Of a stretch of DNA of 22,640 bases, positions 1-7,398 are shown in pieces. A program made the position numbers and the translations under genes. This DNA is from DATEJJ01 sp039649115. Lineage in GTDB: Bacteria > Actinomycetota > Actinomycetes > Mycobacteriales > Micromonosporaceae. The DNA is taken from the NCBI GenBank assembly GCA_039649115.1, contig JBBWZQ010000322.1, positions 1-22,640 of the forward strand. The letters run 5' to 3'. Under the pieces are notes generated by a model, which was not told where the DNA came from, did no database searches, and saw only the letters and a list, made by a program, of their open reading frames with translations. The first letter of the stretch is position 1. Each line of letters starts with the position of its first letter.

Positions 1-135
1 CCGGCGGCGGCGCTGGACGGCCCGTGGTCGCGCGGGCACATGTTCTCCCTCGCCGGCCCCATCTACGCGGGTACCAACGAGATCCAGCGCGGCATCGTGG
101 CGCAGCGGCTGCTCGGGCTCCCGCGGGGGGCGTGA
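1..135 (+). CDS. Acyl-CoA dehydrogenase, C-terminal 44 residues (5' end outside window)
   Basis: Frame 1 is open from the window edge to TGA at 133-135. Its end reads IYAGTNEIQRGIVAQRLLGL, the classic C-terminal acyl-CoA dehydrogenase signature (FAD- and tetramer-contacting helix). The family oxidises acyl-CoA thioesters to 2-enoyl-CoA with FAD. In medium- and short-chain enzymes the catalytic base is the Glu of a YEGT motif here; this protein has Ala (IYAGT). Its base must therefore lie elsewhere, as in isovaleryl-CoA-type enzymes, or it works as one half of a heteromer. The next gene starts inside the stop codon (TGATG), so the two are probably co-translated partners. Substrate unknown. Confidence 0.9.
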   Translation, partial: PAAALDGPWSRGHMFSLAGPIYAGTNEIQRGIVAQRLLGLPRGA

Positions 136-1106
136 TGTGGTTCGCGCTCACGCAGGACCAGGAGGCGCTGCGGGACGCCGCGCGCGACCTGCTCGCCCGG
201 CGGTGCCCGCCGGCCGTGGTGCGCGCGGCGTGGCCGGATGGCGACCGGTCCACCGTGGACGATCTCTGGCGGCACCTGGTCGGCATGGGCCTGCCGGCGG
301 CGGGCGTGCCGGCGGAGCGTGGCGGGCCCGGCCTCGACGAGGTGGCCATGGCGGCGCTGCTGGCCGAGGTGGGGTACGCCGCGGTGCCACTGCCGGTGGC
401 CGAGACCGCCGCCGTCGCCGGCCCGCTCGTGGGGGACGGCACCGCCAGGATCGCCCTGGTGGACGCCTCCGGCGTCGTTGCCTACGCGCAGATCGCGGAC
501 GCGTTCCTGGTGCTGCACGACGGCCCGGTACGCCTCGTGGATCGCGGCGCGGTGCCCGTGGCTGCGGTGTCCACCGTGGACGGATCGCTTGCCGCCGGCC
601 GGGTGTCCATCCCGGACGGTGCCGGCCGGCTCGTCACCGCCGACCCGGAGCTGGTCGCGCTGACCCGCGAACGGGCCACCCTGGCCGGCGCCGCACAGCT
701 CATCGGCCTGTCCCGGCGCATGCTCGACCTGACCACCGGCTACGTGAGCGCCCGCCGCCAGTTCGGCGTGCCCGTCGGCGGCTTCCAGGCGGTCGCGCAC
801 CGGCTCGCGGACGCGCTGCTGCGGCTGGAGTTCGCGGCACCGGCCGTGCTGGCCGCGGGCTGGGCACTGGCGACCGAGCCGTCGACCGCCGCGCCACCGG
901 TGTCCATGGCCGCCGTGCTGGCCACCGAGGCGGCGCGGGAGATGGCGCGCACCGCCCTGCAGTGCCACGGCGCGATCGGCCATACCGTGGAGTACGACCT
1001 GCACCTGTTCGCCAAGCGGGCCTGGGCCCTGGCCGCGCGCGTCGACCTCGACGCCCACCTGGACCGCCTCGCCGAAGCCCTCGACCTGAAGGGAGCCGGG
1101 CCATGA
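135..1106 (+). CDS. Small acyl-CoA dehydrogenase family subunit (323 aa)
   Basis: The ATG at 135 overlaps the previous stop by one base and follows a G-rich ribosome site (GGGGGG). The N-terminal helical domain (FALTQDQEALRDAARDLL) and a mid domain are short. The C-terminal domain carries QFGVPVGGFQAVAHRLADA, the second acyl-CoA dehydrogenase signature, and QCHGAIGHTVEYDLHLFAKRA. At 323 residues it is shorter than the usual 380-400 and stops before the YEGT/IQR tail. Short subunits like this are known in alpha2-beta2 heterotetrameric dehydrogenases of actinobacterial side-chain (steroid-type) degradation, for example ChsE1/ChsE2. I infer that it pairs with the upstream gene product. Its TGA overlaps the next ATG (ATGA). 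A longer in-frame start at 24 is rejected because it would read through the upstream gene. Confidence 0.9.
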   Translation: MWFALTQDQEALRDAARDLLARRCPPAVVRAAWPDGDRSTVDDLWRHLVGMGLPAAGVPAERGGPGLDEVAMAALLAEVGYAAVPLPVAETAAVAGPLVGDGTARIALVDASGVVAYAQIADAFLVLHDGPVRLVDRGAVPVAAVSTVDGSLAAGRVSIPDGAGRLVTADPELVALTRERATLAGAAQLIGLSRRMLDLTTGYVSARRQFGVPVGGFQAVAHRLADALLRLEFAAPAVLAAGWALATEPSTAAPPVSMAAVLATEAAREMARTALQCHGAIGHTVEYDLHLFAKRAWALAARVDLDAHLDRLAEALDLKGAGP

Positions 1107-1945
1107 CCCCCGACGACGTCGTCCGGTACGAGACCGAAGGACCGGTGGCCGTGGTCACCATGAACCGGCCCCGGTACCGCAACGCGCAGAACTCCGCGAT
1201 GACGTACGCGCTGGACGCCGCCTTCTACCGGGCGGTCGAGGACGACGCGGTGGCGGTGATCGTGCTGGCCGGGGCGGGCGAGCACTTCTCCGCCGGCCAC
1301 GACATCGGCAGTCCCGGGCGGGACGTCGACACGTCCTTCCCGCGCCGGGCGACGCTGTGGTGGGACCACGTGGGCAAGACCGGCGCGGAGAGCCGCCTCG
1401 CCCGGGAGTCCGAGGTGTACCTGGGGATGTGCCGGCGCTGGCGGGAGATCCCGAAGCCCACCGTCGCCATGGTGCAGGGTGCCTGCGTGGCCGGCGGGCT
1501 GATGCTGGCCTGGGTCTGCGACCTGATCGTCGCGGCCGACGACGCGTTCTTCGCCGATCCCGTGGTGCGGATGGGCATCCCGGGCGTGGAGTACTTCGCG
1601 CACCCGTGGGTGATGGGTCCCCGCTTCGCCAAGGAGTTCCTGTTCCTCGGCGAGCGCGTGGACGCCGCCCGCGCGCTGCGGCTCGGCATGGTCAACCGGG
1701 TCGTGCCCCGAGCCGGACTGCGCCGGTCCACGATGGACATCGCGGGCCGGGTCGCGACGATGCCCCGGCTCGGCCTGGCGCTGGCCAAGAAGGCCGTCAA
1801 CCAGGCCGAGGACCTGATGGGCCGGCAGGCCGGGCTGGACTCGGTCTTCGGCCTGCACCACCTGGCCCACGCGCACAACGCCGAGGTGGGCACCGACTCG
1901 CTGGCCGGGCACGACGCCCACTCGATGCGCGACGAGGCACGGTGA
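1103..1945 (+). CDS. Enoyl-CoA hydratase/isomerase (crotonase) family protein with altered active site (280 aa)
   Basis: Starts at ATG 1103, overlapping the upstream stop by four bases, with AAGGGAG seven bases upstream. Crotonase fold: the first oxyanion-hole segment is HFSAGHDI (61-68) and the second is GACVAGGLML (126-135), followed by CDLIVAADDAFFADPVVRMGIPG (in part, 139-161). The two hydratase glutamates (in GGGCEL and QPEI of rat mitochondrial enoyl-CoA hydratase) align with Met134 and Val154, so both are missing. It may therefore not hydrate a double bond; isomerase, hydrolase or C-C lyase activity is equally possible within the superfamily. A 25-30 residue insert rich in Trp/Arg (about 70-105) follows the first loop. 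The operon context supports an acyl-CoA substrate made by the preceding dehydrogenases. The next gene overlaps by one base. Confidence 0.9.
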   Translation: MTPDDVVRYETEGPVAVVTMNRPRYRNAQNSAMTYALDAAFYRAVEDDAVAVIVLAGAGEHFSAGHDIGSPGRDVDTSFPRRATLWWDHVGKTGAESRLARESEVYLGMCRRWREIPKPTVAMVQGACVAGGLMLAWVCDLIVAADDAFFADPVVRMGIPGVEYFAHPWVMGPRFAKEFLFLGERVDAARALRLGMVNRVVPRAGLRRSTMDIAGRVATMPRLGLALAKKAVNQAEDLMGRQAGLDSVFGLHHLAHAHNAEVGTDSLAGHDAHSMRDEAR

Positions 1946-2826
1946 TGCTGATCCGGTTTGCCCACCGGGACACCGTCCAGGTGGGACGGTTGACGGGCGG
2001 CGGCGTGGTACCCCTCGCGGAGACCATGCACGAGCTGCTGGCGCTTCCGCTGGCGGAGTTCACCGACCGGGTGCGGGCGGGCGGCGAGCCACTGCCCCGG
2101 GAGCGGATCCGGCTGCTGCCACCGGTCGACGGGCGCACCGAGGTGTGGGCGGCGGGCGTCACGTACCGGCGGTCCAGGGCGGCCCGGGTGGCGGAGAGCG
2201 CCATGGCGTCCGTCTACGACCTGGTCTACGACGCCGAGCGGCCCGAGCTGTTCTTCAAGGCGGCCGCCTGGCGGGTGGTGGGCGACGGGGAGCCGGTGGC
2301 GGTGCGCGCCGACTCCACGGTGAACGTGCCGGAGCCGGAGCTGGCGCTGGTCCTCAACGCGTACGGCGAGATCGTCGGGTACACCATCTGCGACGACGTC
2401 AGCTCGCGCAGCATCGAGGGGGAGAACCCGCTCTACCTGCCCCAGGCGAAGGTCTACGCGGGCAGCTGCGCGCTCGGGCCGGGCATCACGCCGGCCTGGC
2501 AGGTGCCGGACCCGGCCGCGCTGGGGATCGCGATGACGGTCAGCCGCGCCGGTGCACCGGTCTGGTCAGGCACCGCGACGGTCGGCCAGATGAAGCGCGG
2601 CCTCGCCGAGCTCGCCCGGTACCTCTACCGCGAGGAGCACTTCCCGCACGGTGCCGTGCTGTCCACCGGTACCGGCATCGTGCCGGGCCTGGACTTCACG
2701 CTGGCCGCCGGTGACACCGTGACGATCGAGATCGACCAGCTCGGCACGCTGACCAATCCGGTCGTCGCCGGCAAGGCCGGGATGGCCTGGCTGGCCGACC
2801 CGGGCCGGCCGGACGGCGCGCGGTAA
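1945..2826 (+). CDS. Fumarylacetoacetate hydrolase (FAH) family protein (293 aa)
   Basis: ATG 1945 shares its A with the upstream TGA; GAGG lies seven bases before it. The C-terminal FAH domain is unmistakable. VPEPELALVL holds the metal ligands Glu130 and Glu132, and CDDVSSRSIEGENPLYLPQAK supplies the third acid (Asp151) and Lys169. The N-terminal part contains GVTYRRSRAARVAES and the segment VYDAERPELFFK. This layout resembles the COG3970 branch, which includes 2-keto-3-deoxy sugar acid dehydratases, rather than true fumarylacetoacetase. The family cleaves or dehydrates 2-oxo acids using Mg2+/Mn2+. Its place as last gene of an acyl-CoA operon suggests it handles a dioxo or oxo acid released late in the pathway, but the substrate cannot be named. 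A hairpin follows immediately. Confidence 0.9.
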   Translation: MLIRFAHRDTVQVGRLTGGGVVPLAETMHELLALPLAEFTDRVRAGGEPLPRERIRLLPPVDGRTEVWAAGVTYRRSRAARVAESAMASVYDLVYDAERPELFFKAAAWRVVGDGEPVAVRADSTVNVPEPELALVLNAYGEIVGYTICDDVSSRSIEGENPLYLPQAKVYAGSCALGPGITPAWQVPDPAALGIAMTVSRAGAPVWSGTATVGQMKRGLAELARYLYREEHFPHGAVLSTGTGIVPGLDFTLAAGDTVTIEIDQLGTLTNPVVAGKAGMAWLADPGRPDGAR

Positions 2827-2828
2827 GA

Positions 2829-2848
2829 ACGGCGCGACACGGCGCCGT
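2829..2848 (+). terminator. Hairpin terminator after acyl-CoA operon
   Basis: Three bases after the TAA stop, ACGGCGC (2829-2835) and GCGCCGT (2842-2848) form a perfect 7-bp stem with a 6-base loop. There is no T tract, which is usual for actinobacterial terminators. Confidence 0.6.
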
Positions 2849-2971
2849 ACCGTATCCACCCGTCCAACGCTGTCCAGCCATGTCCAGGATCGCGGGCGGA
2901 GCACCGGCGGTTGCGCCGACCATGTGCAGGCGACCGGGTACCACCGGCCCGGTAGCGCCGAGTAGGCCGGG

Positions 2972-5623
2972 GTGGGGTGCGGTGGCTACCCTACTGGCAT
3001 CGACAGTCGTACACGCAAACGAGACGCGGCCGGCGGGCCGGGGAGCGATTGGCAGGCGGGCGACGTACGCACCGTCGCGGATCTCGCCGGGCTCCTGCGC
3101 GAGCTGCGGCGCAGGCACGCGCGCCGGCACGGCGGCGCGGAGCTGACCTATCGCGAGCTGGCGGCGGCGACCGGCTGGTCGCACGGCATCATCGGCGAGT
3201 ACCTCGCGGGAAGGGTGCTGCCGCCGACCGACCGGTTCGACGCGCTGGTCCGGCTGTTCGGGGCGAGCCCGGCGGAGCAGGGTGCGCTGGCCACGGCGCG
3301 GGACCGGGTGGAGGAGGCGCGGCGCGGGCCGCTGCCGGCCGGCGGCGTGGCCGAGGCGCCGGTGCCCCGGCAGCTCCCGGTGGACGTGTTCGGGTTCACC
3401 GGCCGGGCCCGGCAGCTCGCCGAGCTGGACGGCCTGCTGGAGGGGGATGGGCCGGGGCCGGCGGCGGGTGGGCCGGGCCCGGCGGCGGTGATCTCGGCCG
3501 TCGCCGGTACCGCCGGGGTGGGCAAGACCGCGCTCGCGGTGCGCTGGGCGCACCAGGTGGCGGACCGGTTCCCGGACGGCCAGCTCTACGTTGACCTGCG
3601 CGGGTACGGGCCGGAGCCGCCGGTCCCGCCGGCCGACGCGCTGGCCGGCTTCCTGCGCGGCCTGGGCGTCGACGCGGCCGGCATCCCGGGCGAGCTGGCC
3701 GACCGGGCCGCGCACTACCGGACCATGCTGGCGAGCCGGCGCGTGCTGGTCGTGCTGGACAACGCGTCCGGGGTCGACCAGGTGCGCCCGCTGCTGCCCG
3801 GTACCCCCGCGTGTTTTGTCGTGGTGACCAGCCGCGACGACCTCGCGGGCCTGGTCGCCCGCGACGGCGCGCGCCGCATCGACCTGGACATTCTCCCGGC
3901 GGAGGAGGCGCTGGACCTGCTCCGCACGCTCGTCGGCCCGCGGGTGGCGGCCGACCCGACGGCCGCCGCGGCGCTGGCCGACGGCTGCGCGCGGCTGCCG
4001 CTGGCGCTGCGCATCGCGGCGGAGTTCGCCACCGCGAACCCGGCGATGGATCTCAGCGAGCTGGTCGCCGACCTGCGCGACGAGGCGCGCCGGCTGGACC
4101 TGCTCGACACGTCGGGGGATCCCCGCACCGCGGTCCGCTCGGTGTTCTCCTGGTCCTACCAGCACCTGTCCGCACCGGCCGCGCACGCGTTCGGCCTCCT
4201 CGGCCTGCACCCCGGGCACGACCTCGACGCCTACGCCGTGGCCGCGCTCGCCGGCACCGGGCTGAGCCAGGCGCGGGCGATGATCGAGGAGCTGGCCCGG
4301 GCGCACCTGGTCGAGCCGGCCGGCGCGGGCCGGCACAGCATGCACGACCTGCTGCGCGCCTACGCCGTGGAGCGCGTCAACGCCACCGTCGACCCAGTGC
4401 AGCGGCGGGCCGCGCTGACCCGGCTGTTCGACTACGTGCTCGGCACCGCCGCCCTGGCCATGGACACCCTGTACCCGCACGAGCGGGCCAGCCGGCCGGA
4501 CGTCCCGCCGCCCGCCAGCCCGGTCCCGCCGGTCGCCGGGCCGCAGAGTGCGACGCTCTGGCTCGACCGGCAGCGGCCCAACCTGGTCGCCGTCGCCGCG
4601 TACGCCGCCGCGCACGGCTGGCCCCGGCACAGCGCGGACCTCTCCCGGGTGCTCTGGCGCTACCTCGAGGTCGGCGGCCACTACCAGGAGGCGCTCGCGG
4701 TGCACACGAGCGCCGCCGCGGCCGCCGCGCGGGACGGGTACGGGCGGGCCAGCGTGCTGGCCAACCTCGGCAGCATCCACATGTGGCTGGGCGGCCACGA
4801 GGAGGCGCGGAGGTACTTCGAGCTGTCGTTGGCAGGCCACCGGGAGCAGGACGACCCGGCGGGGGAGGCCCGGGCCCTGGCCCGCCTCGGCGTGCTGCAC
4901 GAGCGGCTCGGCGGCTACCGCGAGGCGCTGGCCAAGATGCGCCAGGCGCTGGCCATCTACCGCCGCATCGGCAACCGCCATGGGGAGGCCGCACAGCTGG
5001 TCAACCTGGGCCTCCTGCACCGGCGCCTCGGCCGGTACACGGCCGCCGCCGACCACCAGCAGCAGGCGGCGGCGCTGTTCGCGGAGATCGGCGACCGGCG
5101 CCTGGAAGGCTACGCGCTGGGCAACCTCGGCGCGGTGGAGAGCCTGCTCGGCCGGCACGCGGAAGGGCTGGCGCACCTGGAGACGGCGCTGGCGCACTGC
5201 CGCGAGTCGGGTGACCGTGGCGGGGAGGGTGCCGCGCTGGGCACGATCGGCGCGGTGTACCAGCGGCTGGCCCAGTTTCCTGAGGCGCTCGACCACCTGC
5301 ACCAGGCCCTGGCCATCAGCCGCGAGACCGGCGACCGCGGCGTGGAGATGGAGACCCTCAACACCCTCGGCGAGACGCTGGACGCGATGGGGGAGCCGGC
5401 CTCGGCGCTGATCCGGCACCGGGCCGCGCTCGCGCTCAGCGAGCAGACCGGCGACGAGTACGAGCGGGCCCGGGCGCTGGACGGCACCGCCCAGGCGCTG
5501 GACAGCATGGGCGACCCGGACGAGGCGCGCGGCCAGTGGCGGCAGGCGCTGGAGATCTACGCGAAGCTGGGGGTACCGGAGGCTCGGCGGGTGCGCCGCC
5601 GGCTCAGCAGGGCACCCCGTTGA
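2972..5623 (+). CDS. HTH / NB-ARC / TPR STAND-type transcriptional regulator (883 aa)
   Basis: Domains in order: an XRE-like helix-turn-helix region (about 34-115, with YRELAAATGWSHGIIGEYLAG); an NB-ARC ATPase with Walker A GTAGVGKT (179-186), Walker B VLVVLDNA (258-265), sensor TSRDD (286-290), RLPLAL (341-346) and an MHD motif in SMHDLLRAYA (456-465); then about seven TPR repeats (about 570-860). This is the AfsR-like STAND architecture with the SARP/BTAD effector replaced by a small HTH. Such proteins are thought to be nucleotide-switched regulators whose TPRs sense a partner. GTG 2972 is the only conventional start that keeps the whole HTH, but its ribosome site is weak. A -10-like TACCCT sits downstream of it at 2987-2992, so the start is uncertain (see findings). 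The 3' end overlaps the convergent CBM2 gene by 20 bases. No target can be inferred. Confidence 0.88.
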   Translation: MGCGGYPTGIDSRTRKRDAAGGPGSDWQAGDVRTVADLAGLLRELRRRHARRHGGAELTYRELAAATGWSHGIIGEYLAGRVLPPTDRFDALVRLFGASPAEQGALATARDRVEEARRGPLPAGGVAEAPVPRQLPVDVFGFTGRARQLAELDGLLEGDGPGPAAGGPGPAAVISAVAGTAGVGKTALAVRWAHQVADRFPDGQLYVDLRGYGPEPPVPPADALAGFLRGLGVDAAGIPGELADRAAHYRTMLASRRVLVVLDNASGVDQVRPLLPGTPACFVVVTSRDDLAGLVARDGARRIDLDILPAEEALDLLRTLVGPRVAADPTAAAALADGCARLPLALRIAAEFATANPAMDLSELVADLRDEARRLDLLDTSGDPRTAVRSVFSWSYQHLSAPAAHAFGLLGLHPGHDLDAYAVAALAGTGLSQARAMIEELARAHLVEPAGAGRHSMHDLLRAYAVERVNATVDPVQRRAALTRLFDYVLGTAALAMDTLYPHERASRPDVPPPASPVPPVAGPQSATLWLDRQRPNLVAVAAYAAAHGWPRHSADLSRVLWRYLEVGGHYQEALAVHTSAAAAAARDGYGRASVLANLGSIHMWLGGHEEARRYFELSLAGHREQDDPAGEARALARLGVLHERLGGYREALAKMRQALAIYRRIGNRHGEAAQLVNLGLLHRRLGRYTAAADHQQQAAALFAEIGDRRLEGYALGNLGAVESLLGRHAEGLAHLETALAHCRESGDRGGEGAALGTIGAVYQRLAQFPEALDHLHQALAISRETGDRGVEMETLNTLGETLDAMGEPASALIRHRAALALSEQTGDEYERARALDGTAQALDSMGDPDEARGQWRQALEIYAKLGVPEARRVRRRLSRAPR

Positions 5624-5999
5624 CCGTGATGTCCGTCGGCACCTCCGTGGTCGGCGCGGACGCGGTCCACCCGAACGAGATGCGCGAGCCGGTGGCGATC
5701 ACCGCGTTCCAGGACAGGTTGGTCGCGGTCATCTCCAGGGGAGTGGGCATCGACATGACGGCCTGCCACACGCCGCCGAGGACGGTCGGCTCGTCGAGGG
5801 TCCAGTGCGTGGTCCACCCGTTGATCGCCGGCCCCTCGTTGGTGACGGTGAGGTCGGCGGAGAAGCCGCCCGGCCAGGTGAAGAAGGTGTACTGGCAGGT
5901 GACCGGCGGCGCCGCGCGCGCGGGCCTGGCCGCGGTCGCGACGACGGTGGCGGCCACCGCGACGGTGAGCAGGAACCGGGCTGTCGACTTCCCCGCCAT
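5604..5999 (-). CDS. Secreted stand-alone CBM2-type carbohydrate-binding protein (131 aa)
   Basis: The N-terminus (Lys4, Arg8, hydrophobic stretch 9-22, ARA at 27-29) is a Sec signal peptide, predicted to be cut near residue 29. The mature ~100 residues match family 2 carbohydrate-binding modules. Cys35 and Cys131 sit at the two ends, as for the usual disulfide; there is a TVTNEGPAINGWTTHWTL core; and Trp62, Trp66, Trp78, Trp97 and Trp111 are possible cellulose/chitin-contacting aromatics. There is no catalytic domain or linker, whereas CBM2 is normally attached to a glycoside hydrolase. It could be a substrate-targeting accessory or an adhesin-like wall protein. The ATG at 5999 is six bases downstream of a TAGAGT -10 box, so its mRNA is probably leaderless. 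The 3' end overlaps the convergent regulator gene. Confidence 0.87.
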   Translation of the reverse strand: MAGKSTARFLLTVAVAATVVATAARPARAAPPVTCQYTFFTWPGGFSADLTVTNEGPAINGWTTHWTLDEPTVLGGVWQAVMSMPTPLEMTATNLSWNAVIATGSRISFGWTASAPTTEVPTDITVNGVPC

Positions 6000-6005
6000 G
6001 CCGGC

Positions 6006-6011
6006 ACTCTA
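6006..6011 (-). promoter_or_regulatory. -10 box (leaderless) of the CBM2 gene
   Basis: TAGAGT on the minus strand lies exactly six bases (6000-6005) before the ATG. That places the transcription start on or next to the A of ATG. No Shine-Dalgarno sequence is present. Confidence 0.6.
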
Positions 6012-6066
6012 ACGGCCAGCACGTCGGTGAGCGTCGATGCGCACCGCGAAGCTGACCGCACGGCCA

Positions 6067-6096
6067 TTGACGTGCGGCACCCGCGGACGCTCCGAT
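6067..6096 (+). promoter_or_regulatory. Promoter of MFS transporter 1
   Basis: A -35 box TTGACG (6067-6072), an 18-base spacer and a -10 box TCCGAT (6091-6096). The predicted start near 6103 leaves a leader of about 50 bases containing the Shine-Dalgarno site used by the GTG at 6154. Confidence 0.5.
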
Positions 6097-6153
6097 GTAA
6101 GTCACACCGGCGGGCCGGGCGCGGGGAGGTGCGGCACGGAAGAGGACCGCCAG

Positions 6154-7344
6154 GTGGCCGGTCGCCGGTCAGGGGTGTGGCTGGTCGCCTTCGCGTTCGT
6201 CGTGACGATGCTGGGCACCACCCTGCCCACCCCGCTGTACCCGATCTACCAGCAGCGCTTCGGCTTCAGCGGGCTGACCGTGACCGTCATCTACGCGCTC
6301 TACGCGGTCGGCGTGGTGGGCGGGCTGCTGCTGTTCGGCTCCTGGTCCGACCGGGTCGGCCGGAGCCTGATGCTGGTGGTCGGCCTGCTGCTGTCGGGGC
6401 TCAGCGCGGTGGCGTTCCTGTTCGCCGGCGGCCTTGCCATGCTGCTCGCCGGGCGGCTGCTGTCCGGCGTGTCGGTCGGCATCTTCACCGGTACCGCCAC
6501 CGCGGCGATCGTCGAGCTGGCGGCACCGGGCCGGCAGCGGCGCGCCAGCCTGCTCGCCGCGAGCGCGAACACCGGCGGCCTGGGTACCGGCCCGCTGCTG
6601 TCCGGCGTCCTGGCGCAGTACGCGCCGCAGCCGGTCCAGCTGTGCTTCCTCGTGGACCTCGCGCTGCTCGCGCTCGCCGCGATCGGCTTCGTGTGGATCC
6701 CCGAGCCGCCCGGCGCGCCGCGTGGCCTGCGGCCGAAGTTCCAGCGGCTGCGGGTACCCGCGCAGGTGCGCGGCGCCTTCGTCCGCGCCGGCATCGCCGG
6801 GTTCGCCAGCTTCGCGGTCCTCGGGCTGTTCGTCGCCGTCTGCGCCGCCTTCCTCGCCCAGGTGCTGCACGCGCACAACCACGCGGTACCCGGCCTCGTC
6901 GTTTTCGTGGCGTTCGGCGCCTCCAGCCTCGGCCAGGTCCTGTCCACCGCGATCAGCGAACGCGCCGCGCTGGCCGCCGGCTGCGTGGGCCTGGCGGCGG
7001 GCTGCGCGGTCGTGGCCGCCAGCCTGCTGCGCGCCTCGCTGCCGCTGGTCGTCGCCGGTGCGCTGGTCTGCGGGCTGTCGCACGGCCTGGTGTTCCGGGC
7101 CGGGCTCGCGATGGTGACCGCGGCCAGCCCGCCCGGGCAGCGCGCCGAGGTCGCGTCCAGTTTCTTCGTCACCCTGTACATCGGCATCTCGCTGCCGGTC
7201 ATCGGGCTGGGCGCCGCCGGGGACCGGTACGGGCTGCTGCGCAGCGGCGTCGCCTTCGCCGTGCTGGTCGGGCTGCTGGCGCTGGTGGCGCTCGCCAGCC
7301 TGCCGCTCAGCGCAGCAGCCGGAAGAACGCGCGTACCTCGTTGA
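6154..7344 (+). CDS. MFS transporter (396 aa)
   Basis: Major facilitator superfamily, inner membrane, about 12 hydrophobic segments. The first helix is WLVAFAFVVTMLGTTLPTPL, a usual start for actinobacterial drug/metabolite exporters. Motif A appears between helices 2 and 3 as GSWSDRVGR (62-70). A cytoplasmic loop with PGAPRGLRPKFQRLR separates the two halves. I chose GTG 6154 because AGAGGA lies seven bases upstream and the protein then begins just before helix 1. The open frame reaches back to an ATG at 6037, but those 39 residues are polar, unlike the family, and overlap the promoter. Substrate cannot be inferred; the neighbour is another MFS gene of a different subfamily with its own promoter. 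Confidence 0.85.
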   Translation: MAGRRSGVWLVAFAFVVTMLGTTLPTPLYPIYQQRFGFSGLTVTVIYALYAVGVVGGLLLFGSWSDRVGRSLMLVVGLLLSGLSAVAFLFAGGLAMLLAGRLLSGVSVGIFTGTATAAIVELAAPGRQRRASLLAASANTGGLGTGPLLSGVLAQYAPQPVQLCFLVDLALLALAAIGFVWIPEPPGAPRGLRPKFQRLRVPAQVRGAFVRAGIAGFASFAVLGLFVAVCAAFLAQVLHAHNHAVPGLVVFVAFGASSLGQVLSTAISERAALAAGCVGLAAGCAVVAASLLRASLPLVVAGALVCGLSHGLVFRAGLAMVTAASPPGQRAEVASSFFVTLYIGISLPVIGLGAAGDRYGLLRSGVAFAVLVGLLALVALASLPLSAAAGRTRVPR

Positions 7345-7345
7345 C

Positions 7346-7359
7346 GAACGTCCACGTTC
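7346..7359. promoter_or_regulatory. Palindrome upstream of MFS transporter 2 (possible operator)
   Basis: GAACGTCCACGTTC is a perfect inverted repeat (6-bp arms, 2-base centre), starting two bases after the first MFS stop codon. It sits just upstream of where the -35 region of the next promoter would fall. The short arms suit a dimeric repressor (TetR/MarR size) better than a terminator. No regulator gene is adjacent. Confidence 0.35.
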
Positions 7360-7386
7360 CCACCTGGTACCCGGGAATGCACGCGC

Positions 7387-7392
7387 TACGGT
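7387..7392 (+). promoter_or_regulatory. -10 box (leaderless) of MFS transporter 2
   Basis: TACGGT is followed by exactly six bases (7393-7398) and then ATG 7399. No ribosome-binding site is present, so a leaderless transcript is likely. Confidence 0.6.
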
Positions 7393-7398
7393 CGTGCG

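Noticed and set aside
2696..5419. Long antisense open frame of 907 codons opposite the NB-ARC regulator
   Set aside because: It is rich in Arg, Gly, Gln, Val and His with no domain or start signal, and it lies opposite a gene with clear Walker and TPR motifs. It is a GC-driven shadow frame.
6037..6153. ATG 6037 as start of MFS transporter 1
   Set aside because: The 39 extra residues are polar, unlike the family, and the frame would begin upstream of the predicted promoter. GTG 6154 has a good ribosome site.
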